Notes under the pieces: model-generated | Database searches by the model: none | The model's input: only the letters and a program-made list of their open reading frames with translations | Told to the model about the DNA's origin: nothing | In this document: positions 7,915 through 16,249 of the stretch, one piece after another | Position numbering within the stretch: position 1 is the first letter of the stretch | Layout: the number at the start of each line of letters is the position of its first letter | Assembly (NCBI GenBank): GCA_036268355.1 | Contig: DATAUG010000043.1 | Span: 1 to 25,156 of the forward strand | DNA length: 25,156 nt | Direction of reading: 5' to 3' | Source of the DNA: DASQPJ01 sp036268355 | GTDB taxonomy: Bacteria; Actinomycetota; Actinomycetes; Sporichthyales; Sporichthyaceae | Program-made: the position numbers and the translations under genes

Positions 7915-7981
7915 CGCATCTTCTGGCGTGTCGGGCGTCCTATTCGCGCCGCGAAGGGCGCGCGACACGCCAGAAGATGCG
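7915..7981. terminator. Bidirectional terminator-like long hairpin between convergent genes
   Basis: Perfect 19-base arms at 7915-7933 and 7963-7981, read as CGCATCTTCTGGCGTGTCG and its reverse complement, flank a 29-base loop that can itself pair after one G-G mismatch (GCG/CGC, then CC/GG). It lies between the stops of convergent acyl-CoA ligase genes (7874 and 7998), the expected place for a two-way terminator. No T-run follows, which is common in GC-rich actinobacteria. The perfect symmetry and length also allow a dispersed palindromic repeat. Confidence 0.65.
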
Positions 7982-7997
7982 GGGTCAGCGCAGCGGA

Positions 7998-9509
7998 TCA
8001 GGGGATCAGCTCCCGAAGCACCCGCTTGAGCAGCTTGCCGGAGGCGTTGCGGGGGAGTTCGTCGAGGAACTCCACCCGCTTGGGAACCTTGTACTTGGCC
8101 AGCCGCTCCTTGACGTGGGCGATGATCTCCGCCTCGGTCGCGGTGGCGCCCGGCCGCAGCACGACGACCGCGGTTACGGCTTCGATCCACCTCGGGTCGG
8201 GGGTTGCGATCACGGCGACCTCGGCCACCGCGGGGTGGGTGTAGACGCAGTCCTCCACCTCGCGCGAGGCCACCAGCACCCCGCCGGTGTTGATCACGTC
8301 CTTGATGCGGTCCACCACGGTGATGTAGCCCTCGGCGTCGATGCGGACCAGGTCGCCGGAGTGGAACCAGCCGTCGGTGAAGGCCGCCGCGGTCTCCTCG
8401 GGCTTTTCCCAGTACCCGAGGCACAGTTGCGGCGACCGGTAGATGACCTCCCCGGTGCCGCCCGGTTCCACGTCGTTGCCCGTGTCGTCGACCACCCGCA
8501 GCTCGACGAACAGAATCGGGCGACCGCACGAGTCCGGCCGCGCCGCGTGCTCCTCCGGGCGCAGCACCGTGGCCAGCGGCCCGATCTCCGACTGGCCGAA
8601 GCAGTTGTAGAAACCCAGTTGCGGCAAGGCTTCCTGAAGGCGCGTCAGAATCGGGCCGGGCATGATCGAGGCGCCGTAGAACGCCTTGCGCAGGCTGGAC
8701 AGGTCTCGGCTCGCGAAGTCCGGGTGCTGCGAGAGCGGCACCCAGACGGTGGGGGCGAGGAACATCGTGCCGATCCGTTCGGACTCGATCAGGGCCAGCA
8801 CCGTGGAGATGTCCGGGGTGGGCAGCAGGTGGTTGCGCGCCCCGACCGCCAGGTACGGGAGCAGGAACACGTGCATGCCGGCCGAGTGGTACAGCGGCAT
8901 CGCGTGCAACGGCTGGTCGTCGGCGCTCAGGTCCAGCGCCATGATGGTCGCGGCGTAGTGGTGGACGAACGCGCGGTGGGTCATCATCGCGCCCTTGGCC
9001 CGCGAGGTCGTTCCCGAGGTGTAGAGCAACTGGCACAGCTCGGTGTCCGCTACGTCGCACTCGATCGTCGGCACCTCGCCGGAAGCGACCGCCTCGAGCA
9101 CGCAAGCCGGCGCCCCGTGCAGCAGCAGGTGTTCCGGGGCGCCGGCCAACTTCTCCAGGTTGGGCGCCAGACCGGGGTCGGCCAGCACCAGCGTGGCCCC
9201 GGACTGCTCCAGCAGATAGGACAGTTCGTCGCCGGTCAGCGCGTAGTTGATCGGCACGTGAACCAGGCCCGCTCGGGCGGCGCCGAGGAAGGCGATCGCG
9301 TAGGCGTCGCTGTTCTGCCCGTAGGCGGCTACCCGGTCGCCGCGGCGCAGTCCGCGGGACAGCAGTAGGCCGGCCGCGCGGGAGACCGCATCGTCCAGCT
9401 CGCGGTAGGTCCATGTCCGGTCGGCGAACAGCAGCGCCACCCGGTCGGGCCAGCGGCGTGCCGACCGGCGCACGATGTCGTCAACGGTGCTGGATCGTGG
9501 GTCGGCCAT
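7998..9509 (-). CDS. Long-chain-fatty-acid--CoA ligase-like AMP-dependent synthetase
   Basis: 503 aa from the ATG at 9509, with AGAGGAA about six bases upstream. ANL motifs: LLYTSGTTSRAKG at 161-173 (phosphate loop, with SRA replacing the more usual GxP), FGQSEIGP, the WFHSGDLVRIDAEGYITVVDR hinge, and PRNASGK with catalytic Lys492. It forms an acyl-adenylate and then an acyl-CoA. This is a second, clearly different ligase from the one at 6339, on the opposite strand and in a two-gene unit behind the nitroreductase (61 bases apart). FadD-like proteins of this length usually act on medium/long-chain or aromatic acids; the specific substrate is unknown. Confidence 0.9.
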   Translation of the reverse strand: MADPRSSTVDDIVRRSARRWPDRVALLFADRTWTYRELDDAVSRAAGLLLSRGLRRGDRVAAYGQNSDAYAIAFLGAARAGLVHVPINYALTGDELSYLLEQSGATLVLADPGLAPNLEKLAGAPEHLLLHGAPACVLEAVASGEVPTIECDVADTELCQLLYTSGTTSRAKGAMMTHRAFVHHYAATIMALDLSADDQPLHAMPLYHSAGMHVFLLPYLAVGARNHLLPTPDISTVLALIESERIGTMFLAPTVWVPLSQHPDFASRDLSSLRKAFYGASIMPGPILTRLQEALPQLGFYNCFGQSEIGPLATVLRPEEHAARPDSCGRPILFVELRVVDDTGNDVEPGGTGEVIYRSPQLCLGYWEKPEETAAAFTDGWFHSGDLVRIDAEGYITVVDRIKDVINTGGVLVASREVEDCVYTHPAVAEVAVIATPDPRWIEAVTAVVVLRPGATATEAEIIAHVKERLAKYKVPKRVEFLDELPRNASGKLLKRVLRELIP

Positions 9510-9570
9510 GGCCGGTTCCTCTCTGCTCGCGACGGTGGGAGTCTGTCGCAGGGCGCAGGCTGACGCTGCG

Positions 9571-10242
9571 TCAGTCAGATCCGGACAACGCCGGCCCGTC
9601 CCAGCGTTCGAGGCGCGCGAACTCGGCCACCGGGCCGCGGCGCAGCTTGGTCACCTGCGTCGCCGGACGGCCCAGCGGGATCACGGCGGCGATTGCGACG
9701 TGCGACGGGATGCCGAGCAGCTTGCGCAGCTCCGGTTCGCCGCCGACCGGCATCGTGGTCAGCACGCCGCCGAGCCCGGCCTCGCGAGCAGCCAGCAGGA
9801 AGCTCCACGCGAACGGGTAGATCGAGGCGCCGCTGATCACCCCGACCCGGTCCAGATCGGCGTCGACCGACGCCACCACGGACAGGTCGACGCACACCAG
9901 AATCAGCACCGGGGCGGCCCGGTAGTGCTCCAACGTCCAGGCGGGCAGCTCGGTGGTCTCGATCGTCGCCGCGTCCACCCGGCTGGGGTTGATCGTGTTC
10001 AGCGGTTGCTCGCCGGCCGCCTTCTGGGCCACGTAACGGCGAGCCGTCGGGGCGGACGCGGACGCGATGGCCTCGCGGGTGGCCGGGTCGCGGATCACCA
10101 GCACGTGCCAGCCCTGGCGGTTGCCGCCGTTGGGTGCGAATCGCGCGACGTCGAGGAGCCGGAAGATCTCGGTGTCGCTGACCGGCTCGTCGGTGAACGT
10201 CCGCGTCGCGGGTGTGGTGGTCAGGGCTTCGCGCAGTTCCAT
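9571..10242 (-). CDS. Nitroreductase-family FMN oxidoreductase
   Basis: 223 aa from the ATG at 10242 (MELREALTTTPATRTF); the larger open frame upstream is antisense to the membrane-protein gene. The N-terminal ATRTFTDEPVSDTEIFRLLDVARFAPNGGNRQGWHV is the classic FMN-binding opening of nitroreductases (Arg-Thr/Arg-xF motif, then an APxGxN-Q loop). The C-terminal GASIYPFAWSFLLAAREAGLGG and LLGIPSHVAIAAVIPLG complete the dimer-interface and FMN contacts. These enzymes move hydride from NAD(P)H to flavin and then to quinones, nitro groups or enones. It is upstream of the FadD-like ligase in a probable operon and only 28 bases from the divergent membrane-protein start. The natural substrate is unknown. 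Confidence 0.88.
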   Translation of the reverse strand: MELREALTTTPATRTFTDEPVSDTEIFRLLDVARFAPNGGNRQGWHVLVIRDPATREAIASASAPTARRYVAQKAAGEQPLNTINPSRVDAATIETTELPAWTLEHYRAAPVLILVCVDLSVVASVDADLDRVGVISGASIYPFAWSFLLAAREAGLGGVLTTMPVGGEPELRKLLGIPSHVAIAAVIPLGRPATQVTKLRRGPVAEFARLERWDGPALSGSD

Positions 10243-10270
10243 GTCGGGAAGCCTAGGACGGGACGACAGG

Positions 10271-11476
10271 ATGAGTGCCTGGCGGTGGGAGGGACGGGGA
10301 TTGATCGACAGGCGGGACGTCACCGGGCCGTTGCCCCGGGTGCCGCGCGATGCCGCGGAGATCCGACGGCGGGGCGAGGTCCTGCTGGACGAGGTGGCGG
10401 CGCGCTCACGTGCCGACCTGCGGGCGCGGTTGGCGCGGCTGCGGATCGCGGCGCCATTGATCGCCCAGTCGGCCGTCGCCGCCGGGGGCGCCTGGTACCT
10501 GGCCCGGCTGATCGGCCGCGGATCCGGGCCGCCGTTCTTCGCCCCGGTCGCGGCTGTCGTCTCGATCGGTTCGGCGCTGGGGCAGCGGTTGCGCCGCACC
10601 GTGGAGTTGGTGCTCGGCGTCTCGTTGGGCGTCGGCATCGGCGACGTGATCGCCCGGGCGATCGGCAACGGCACGGCCGCGTTGGTGGTTATTGTCGCGC
10701 TGGCGATGGCGGCCGCGGTCCTGCTGGACGGCGGACAGCTGCTCGTCATGCAGGCGGGCACGTCCAGCGTCCTGGTCGCGACGCTGCTGCCCAGCGGCGG
10801 CGGCATCGCCGGGCTCGACCGGTGCGGCAGCGCGCTCATCGGTGGCGGCGTCGGAATCCTGGTGAGCCTGGTACTGATGCCGCTCAACCCATTACGGGTT
10901 GCTCGCGCCGCGGTCGACCCGGTGTTGGACGGCACGAGTCGCGGCCTGGAGGCGACCGCGGACGCGCTGGCCGCCGCGGACACCGATGCCGGCCTGGCGG
11001 CGTTGCACGACCTGCGTGCCCTCAACCCGGCCATCGTCCAGATGTCGACCGCGCTGGCCACGTGTGCCGAGATAGCCCGGGTGGCGCCGATCCGATGGCG
11101 CTCCCGAGACCGGTTCGAAAGCTACGCCACGGCCGCGCCGCAGCTGGACTACGCGGTCCGCAATGCCCGGGTCCTGGCCCGGCGGGCGACCGTGCTGCTG
11201 CGCACCGAGCACAGCTGCCCGCCGCAGCTGGTCGAATCCGTTCGGCTGCTGGCCCAGGCGACGCGGCGCGTCGGCGCCTGGCTCGGCGAGGGCACCGAGC
11301 CGCGGGAGTGTCGGGGGCTGCTGGTCGAGACGTTCGCCCAGGCCCGTGCGGCCACCCGACCGGACTCGCCGGAGGCCGTGATCGTCATGATCGCGCAGCT
11401 CCGCTCGGTGGCCTACGACCTGCTGCGGGCGACCGGCCTCGACCGCGTCCAGGCGCTCGAATTGCTCGAAGGCTGA
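10271..11476 (+). CDS. FUSC / aromatic-acid-exporter-like membrane protein
   Basis: 401 aa from the ATG at 10271 (MSAWRWEGRG). After a charged amphipathic N-terminus (about 1-58) come some six hydrophobic segments between about 60 and 205: APLIAQSAVAAGGAWYLA, FFAPVAAVVSIGSALG, VELVLGVSLGVGIGDVIA, ALVVIVALAMAAAVLL, LVMQAGTSSVLVATLL and SALIGGGVGILVSLVLMPLNP. A largely soluble helical C-terminal half of about 190 residues follows. This half-FUSC layout, including the RRTxELVLGVxLGVGIGD stretch, matches ArAE/FUSC-like proteins thought to export aromatic or other organic acids, although most actinobacterial members are uncharacterised. Its upstream gap is only 28 bases and it converges on the next gene with three bases between stops. 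Confidence 0.82.
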   Translation: MSAWRWEGRGLIDRRDVTGPLPRVPRDAAEIRRRGEVLLDEVAARSRADLRARLARLRIAAPLIAQSAVAAGGAWYLARLIGRGSGPPFFAPVAAVVSIGSALGQRLRRTVELVLGVSLGVGIGDVIARAIGNGTAALVVIVALAMAAAVLLDGGQLLVMQAGTSSVLVATLLPSGGGIAGLDRCGSALIGGGVGILVSLVLMPLNPLRVARAAVDPVLDGTSRGLEATADALAAADTDAGLAALHDLRALNPAIVQMSTALATCAEIARVAPIRWRSRDRFESYATAAPQLDYAVRNARVLARRATVLLRTEHSCPPQLVESVRLLAQATRRVGAWLGEGTEPRECRGLLVETFAQARAATRPDSPEAVIVMIAQLRSVAYDLLRATGLDRVQALELLEG

Positions 11477-11479
11477 GGC

Positions 11480-12802
11480 TCAGCCGCTGAGCATCAGGGA
11501 CAGTCCGCCCACGGTGTACGCGAGCATCAAGGCCATCATCGGCAGCTGGCCGACAATGGCCGCTCGCGGCGGGAGCAACCGAACCGCTCGGTCGTGGGCG
11601 CTGAACACGGCCGCGATGTGGCCCGTCACGATCGAGACCACCTCGGCCGTGGCGATCGCGCTGACGGTCAGCAGTCCGAAGTTGACCTGCAGGTGTGCTG
11701 TCCCGAACCAGTTCGACCCGTCGACCAAGGGATCGGAGGCGCGGATCAACGTCTCCTGGCCGACGAACAGCAGCAACGTGAAGTAATGGGCCATCAGATA
11801 TCCGACGACGATCGGCACCAGCGAGTGGGCGAAGGACGCGGAGGCACCGGATTGCTGGTGCGCCACCCGGCCGGTGAGGCGGGCGGCGAGACTGAACGCG
11901 GCGAGCACCACCAGCGTCGAGGCCAGCAGTCCGAGGGTGTCCCAGACCGCGGGGTGCATCGCCGGGGTCTCAACGTTGGTGAACCACCAGTAGGTGCTGG
12001 AGAACGAGTCGAAAACCGTCGAGCCGAGCATGACCGACAGCAGCGCGGCCAACCCCGGGGCGATCGGCAACGTGTCGAGGTTCTCCAGGGGATTGCGCAG
12101 CACCAGCGCACCGTCGACGCGCCGACCGAACGGCGACAGCCGCCCGATCGTCGTGGAGAACACCTCGAAGCCGTCGCATCGGCCGAACCATCGCGGCCCG
12201 AACACCAGCGCACCGCTCAGATGCACCCCGGCATAGATGCAGAAGTAGAGGCGCAGTGTGGACAGCGAATCCCGGTCCGGGCCGCACAACTCCAGCCAGA
12301 CGAAGGAGAACAACGACGCCGCCGCCGGCCAGTAGCCGAGCCAGGTCGGCAGCCGGGGCACGAATCTGCGCCGATGCAACAGCAGCAGATGCGACAGCAC
12401 CCAATGGATCGTCCGCAGCGGATTGAGCTGCCGCCAAACGGGTCCGAGCAGCAGCGAGGCCGGCACCAGGCCGACCCAGAACACCACGTAGACGAATCCG
12501 GCGGTCGGGTTGCTGAGCACGTCCGGCCCGACGATGTCGGCGAAGGCCACGAAGCCGGTCAGCGCCAGTCCGAGCAGCCGAAGGCCGAAGCGCATCTCGG
12601 CGGAATCCAGGAACTCCGACAGCTCGCGCGGCAACGCCGCGCCGGACCAGTCGCCGCGGAACCGCGGCGTGCGCCACAGGACGGCCAACGCGGCGAACGA
12701 GACCAGCAGCGCGACCGCGGCCCCGCTCAAGGCGTAGTCGAACGGCACGGGCAACGCGGTCCGGGTGCCCACGCCGTGCGTGGGTAACAGGGTGCGTGCC
12801 AC
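11480..12802 (-). CDS. Multi-pass integral membrane protein of unknown function
   Basis: 440 aa from a GTG at 12802 (ARTLLPTHGVGTRTALPVP). I count about ten hydrophobic segments, including LSGAAVALLVSFAALAVLW, FGLRLLGLALTGFVAFADI, YVVFWVGLVPASLLLGPVW, LAALLSVMLGSTVFDSF, LLASTLVVLAAFSLAARL, LVPIVVGYLMAHYFTLLLFVG and a final MMALMLAYTVGGLSLML. The opening HGVGTR-LPVP and the conserved NP-R pattern (PVWRQLNPLRTIHW) match a widespread actinobacterial membrane family sometimes auto-labelled fenitrothion hydrolase, a label I consider unproven. It reads in the same direction as the monooxygenase operon, 116 bases after its last gene, so read-through is possible. It has no obvious transporter signature. 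Confidence 0.75.
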   Translation of the reverse strand: MARTLLPTHGVGTRTALPVPFDYALSGAAVALLVSFAALAVLWRTPRFRGDWSGAALPRELSEFLDSAEMRFGLRLLGLALTGFVAFADIVGPDVLSNPTAGFVYVVFWVGLVPASLLLGPVWRQLNPLRTIHWVLSHLLLLHRRRFVPRLPTWLGYWPAAASLFSFVWLELCGPDRDSLSTLRLYFCIYAGVHLSGALVFGPRWFGRCDGFEVFSTTIGRLSPFGRRVDGALVLRNPLENLDTLPIAPGLAALLSVMLGSTVFDSFSSTYWWFTNVETPAMHPAVWDTLGLLASTLVVLAAFSLAARLTGRVAHQQSGASASFAHSLVPIVVGYLMAHYFTLLLFVGQETLIRASDPLVDGSNWFGTAHLQVNFGLLTVSAIATAEVVSIVTGHIAAVFSAHDRAVRLLPPRAAIVGQLPMMALMLAYTVGGLSLMLSG

Positions 12803-12918
12803 GTATTCAGGCTAAATCGCCGCAGGGCGGACTTACCGGATTTTGGGCAGGACGAGACGGCGTCGAGGCGCATCCGGAACGACCGGCGGGCGGGCCCCCG
12901 AAAGTTCGGCCGGCTCCG

Positions 12919-13668
12919 CTACAGGGCCGTCCAACCGCCGTCGATGTTCAGCGCCGCCCCGGTCAGGTAAGCGAGCCGGCCCGAGGCGAGCACCGCGATC
13001 ATCTCGGCGATCTCCTCCGGCAGGGCCACTCGGCCGAGCGGGATCTTGGACTCCACCAGGTCGCGCAGTTCCGGTTGGTCCAGCCGCCAGGCCGTCATCG
13101 GCGTGTAGACCATCCCGGGGCATACGGCGTTCGACCGGATTCCGCTGCGCGCGTAGTCGACCGCCAGCGACTTCGCGAACATCAAGGCCGCGCCCTTGGA
13201 CGCCACGTACGCCGCCCGGGCGGGGAAGACCACCTGCCCGGCCACCGAGGCGAGGGTGATCACGTGCCCGGAACCCTGCTCGATCATGGTCGGCAACGCC
13301 GCTCGCGAACACAGGTACAGGCCGCGCACGTTGACCGCCATCACCCGGTCCCACTCCTCGACCGGTGTCTCGTGGCAGGTTGTCGCCGCCGCGGAGCCGG
13401 TGATGCCGGCGTTGTTGACCAGGATGTCAATCCGCTTGAACGAGCGCACGACCTCCTCGAACGCCGCGGTGACCTCGTCGGGTTCGGTGATGTCCACACG
13501 CAGACCGAGCCCGTCCGGGCCGGCGGCGACCTTTGCGGCGTCGCCGTCGACGTCCATCACCGCAAGCGTGAAGCCTTCCTCGGCCAGCGCGACGCAGGTG
13601 GCCAGGCCGATCCCCGAGCCCCCGCCGGTGACCACCGCAACCCGGGTGCCTGGTCCCTCGTCCGCCAT
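12919..13668 (-). CDS. Short-chain dehydrogenase, probable (R)-2-hydroxyalkyl-coenzyme M dehydrogenase
   Basis: 249 aa from the ATG at 13668 with AGGAAGG upstream, 11 bases after the EtnD stop. Classical SDR features: TGGGSGIG at 14-21, NNAG at 85-88, and the catalytic Ser141, Tyr154 and Lys158. From memory of Xanthobacter Py2 (R)-2-hydroxypropyl-CoM dehydrogenase (XecD), long stretches correspond, such as NAGITG with TPVE, and WRLDQPELRD. That enzyme's two sulfonate-clamping arginines (Arg152, Arg196) appear here as Arg151 and Arg195. It would oxidise the 2-hydroxyalkyl-CoM made by EtnE to the ketone with NAD+. The start is tightly spaced, so it belongs to the monooxygenase operon. A generic 3-oxoacyl-ACP reductase-like SDR is the alternative, but the arginines and context argue against it. 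Confidence 0.85.
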   Translation of the reverse strand: MADEGPGTRVAVVTGGGSGIGLATCVALAEEGFTLAVMDVDGDAAKVAAGPDGLGLRVDITEPDEVTAAFEEVVRSFKRIDILVNNAGITGSAAATTCHETPVEEWDRVMAVNVRGLYLCSRAALPTMIEQGSGHVITLASVAGQVVFPARAAYVASKGAALMFAKSLAVDYARSGIRSNAVCPGMVYTPMTAWRLDQPELRDLVESKIPLGRVALPEEIAEMIAVLASGRLAYLTGAALNIDGGWTAL

Positions 13669-13679
13669 GGCCTTCCTTC

Positions 13680-14714
13680 CTAGATCGATGCGGGTGCTCC
13701 GACGGGCACCGCGGGAGTGAAGGCGTCGAAGTAGATGTTGCGCGGGCGGATGCCCGCGCTGGTGAGCAACGGGGTCGCGGCGGAGATCATCGGCGGTGGC
13801 CCGCACAGGTACGCGTCGTGCGCCAACGTCTCGCGCCAGGCCGCGATGGCGTCGGTGACCATGCCGGTGGCCCCGCGCCAGTCGGGCGACCAGGACTCGG
13901 ACAGCACCGGGATGAACTCGAAGTCGGGCAACCGCGAACCGAGCTCTTCGATCGCCTCGACCAGATAGAGGTCGGCGGCGGTCCGCGCGCCGAAGAACAT
14001 CGTGACCGGGCGGTCGAAGCCGCGTTCGCCGCAGTCACGCAGCATGGAAAGCAGTGGGGCGAGCCCGGACCCGCCGGCGATCATCAGCACCGGACGGTGC
14101 GAGAGATGGAGCTTGAGTTGGCCGTACGGGCCGTGCACCCGGACTTCGGTGCCGCCGGCGGCGTTCTCGCGGAGGAATCGCGAGAACGCGCCGTCCGGGT
14201 AGAGCTTCACGATCAACTCGACGCGGTCGTCCTGCCCGGGTGCATTCGCCAACGAGAACGTGCGTTGCAGCCCGGTGCCCGGGATCTCCACGTTGACGAA
14301 CTGTCCGGCGGTGAACTCGATCCGGCTGTCGACCAGATCCAGCCGGACCGCCGCGATGTCGGCGGTGAGGAACTCCACCGCTGCCACGCGGGTGTCGTGC
14401 GGCCGGGAGGAGTCCCCGGAGAAGAACTCCTCCTCGGTCAACCCGCTGGGGTCGACGTCGATGACGCACGACTCCAGCGGAACGCTGGCACAGGCCAGCA
14501 CGAGGTCCTCGTCGCGATCGCTCGGACTGAGCGCGAACGAGGACCCGTGCTCCTCGACGTCGCCGTCGACCAGCCGCACCTTGCAGGTTCCGCAACCACC
14601 GTGCTTGCAGCCGTACTTCAGCAGCAGGTTGTTGCGCAGCGCCGCCTCGAGCAGCGTTTCCCCCTCGTCGCACTCGTAGGAGTGCCCGAAGGGTTGTACC
14701 TGGATCTCCGTCAT
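13680..14714 (-). CDS. etnD: Alkene monooxygenase reductase component ([2Fe-2S]/FAD)
   Basis: 344 aa from the ATG at 14714, with CGAGGA upstream, 19 bases after the alpha-subunit stop. It passes electrons from NADH to the diiron hydroxylase. The N-terminal plant-type ferredoxin domain (1-90) has Cys36, Cys41, Cys44 and Cys75 in the C-x4-C-x2-C-x30-C pattern. Residues about 105-205 form the FAD domain with QRTFSLANAP (R-x-F-S FAD motif). Residues about 205-335 are the NAD domain with MIAGGSGLAPLLSML and YLCGPPPMI. This domain order is that of MmoC/AmoD/EtnD reductases, and its position directly after the hydroxylase alpha subunit matches amoABCD and etnABCD. Complete, with no anomalies seen. 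Confidence 0.92.
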   Translation of the reverse strand: MTEIQVQPFGHSYECDEGETLLEAALRNNLLLKYGCKHGGCGTCKVRLVDGDVEEHGSSFALSPSDRDEDLVLACASVPLESCVIDVDPSGLTEEEFFSGDSSRPHDTRVAAVEFLTADIAAVRLDLVDSRIEFTAGQFVNVEIPGTGLQRTFSLANAPGQDDRVELIVKLYPDGAFSRFLRENAAGGTEVRVHGPYGQLKLHLSHRPVLMIAGGSGLAPLLSMLRDCGERGFDRPVTMFFGARTAADLYLVEAIEELGSRLPDFEFIPVLSESWSPDWRGATGMVTDAIAAWRETLAHDAYLCGPPPMISAATPLLTSAGIRPRNIYFDAFTPAVPVGAPASI

Positions 14715-14733
14715 GATCGTCCTCGCGCGGCGG

Positions 14734-16236
14734 TCAGCCGTGCAGCGGGTCCTTGATCTCGTAGTCGAGCTTGCGGATGTCGTCCACGGTCCACATCCGT
14801 TCCATCTCGATCAGCGGCTGCCCGATGAGGGTCTTGCCGTCCTTCCGGACCAGGCCGATGTCGAGAATCATGTCGGCCATGTTCCAGCCGTGGTACTTCT
14901 CCCAGACCTGCCGGCGGTGCCGGTAGGCCTCCGGCCAGGTGCGCAGGATCCACTCGCAACCCTCGCTGCAGCAGGCGTACTGACGGCCCATCATCTCGAA
15001 GACGCGGGCCTCGTTGATGTCCAGGCGCGGCATCGTGCACGGCAGCTGGCAGACCTGGCACATCGGTGGCAGCCCGGGCAGCTCCTGCAGGATCATGTGG
15101 CCGCCCGCCGGGTCGGCCAGGGCCTTGTAGCCCTCCCAGTACGGCTGGTAGATCGCCGACCAGCCCGGGTAGTTGTTCTCGAACCACTCGAAGTCCGGGC
15201 TGACCATCGCGTCGGACCGCCAGTAGTTCAGCGGCCAGACGGCCGAGAGCACCTGGGCCAGCGTGTGGTGGGTCCACGTGACGTCGTTCGCCGCGGCGGC
15301 CAGTCGGCTGGGCGCGCGCATCCCGAACTCGGACAGCTTGTCGACGTAGTTGCCGACGAAGTCGTCGATCACCCATTCCTCCCACTGGGCCTTGTAGCTC
15401 CACGGGCGGTTCTTCGTGCCGTACTCGGTCTGCCAACCGACCAGCGCGTCCAGGCTCTTGTGGGAGTGCCAGAAGTGGCGTTCCAGGGACTCGTTGAGGT
15501 GCGGCAGGTTGTCCTCGTCGGCCAGCAGCGCCATCAGCGCGCCGTAGCCGTTGGCCATGTGCCGGGCCTCGTCGGACTGGATCGAGAGCATCGTGCTGAC
15601 GAAGGCATTGTCGCCGGCCATCAGCGCGGCCTGCGGCGAGGCCACCAACAGGATGTTCGTGAAGGCCGTCTCCAGCACCACGTTCAGCGCGATGATGCAG
15701 TCCAGCGGGTCGCCGGTGTTGAAGTGCTGGAACTCGCAGATGGAGACCAGGCCACCGGGGTGCTTGTAGATGCCGGGTTGCGCGCGATCCCAGCCGTACG
15801 GGTCGTTCCAGTGCTTGACGTAGTAGTTGCGCAGCGCCATCTCCAGCTGCGTGTGCCGTACCTCGTCGAGCATCTGGGCGGCGTAGCCCTGGCGCAGTTC
15901 TTGGCTCTGCACCGCGGAGATGATCATCCCGCAGCCCGCCACCGCCTGGAACTCGGCGTTGGTCAGGTCCGGCAGGGTGAGCTTCATGCACTCGACGAAC
16001 CGGGGCTCGATGCCGTTGCACTCACCGGCGCGGATCGCGCCGTCGAGGATGCCGTGGGTGCGGTCGTCCTTCTCCGCCTCCATCTTCATGTAGTCGCGGA
16101 TCAGCACCCGGAACGGGTCCTTGCCCTTCTTGGGCATCTTGTACTTGGTCTCGTACTTCGGGGACTGGTCGGCGAACGTGTAGTCCCAGTCGTAGGACTT
16201 GGTCTTCTCGTGCAGCTGGGTCAAACTGGACGGCAC
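14734..16236 (-). CDS. etnC: Alkene monooxygenase hydroxylase alpha subunit (soluble diiron)
   Basis: 500 aa from a GTG at 16236 with ACAGGAG about seven bases upstream. It is the catalytic subunit of a soluble diiron monooxygenase that would epoxidise alkenes. The six iron ligands are recognisable by spacing: Glu95, Glu125 and His128 (DEVRH), Glu189, Glu223 and His226 (DEARH), very close to the methane monooxygenase spacing. Position 132, equivalent to MMO Cys151, is Glu. The C-terminus has a cysteine-rich YHS-like patch (Cys393, 396, 400, 422, 423, 427), typical of the actinobacterial alkene/propane branch. Length of 500 and gene order beta-coupling-alpha-reductase match the four-component alkene monooxygenases (AmoC, EtnC) rather than toluene or methane enzymes. 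The actual substrate (ethene, propene, others) cannot be read from sequence. Confidence 0.93.
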   Translation of the reverse strand: MPSSLTQLHEKTKSYDWDYTFADQSPKYETKYKMPKKGKDPFRVLIRDYMKMEAEKDDRTHGILDGAIRAGECNGIEPRFVECMKLTLPDLTNAEFQAVAGCGMIISAVQSQELRQGYAAQMLDEVRHTQLEMALRNYYVKHWNDPYGWDRAQPGIYKHPGGLVSICEFQHFNTGDPLDCIIALNVVLETAFTNILLVASPQAALMAGDNAFVSTMLSIQSDEARHMANGYGALMALLADEDNLPHLNESLERHFWHSHKSLDALVGWQTEYGTKNRPWSYKAQWEEWVIDDFVGNYVDKLSEFGMRAPSRLAAAANDVTWTHHTLAQVLSAVWPLNYWRSDAMVSPDFEWFENNYPGWSAIYQPYWEGYKALADPAGGHMILQELPGLPPMCQVCQLPCTMPRLDINEARVFEMMGRQYACCSEGCEWILRTWPEAYRHRRQVWEKYHGWNMADMILDIGLVRKDGKTLIGQPLIEMERMWTVDDIRKLDYEIKDPLHG

Positions 16237-16249
16237 TGTGGGCTCCTGT

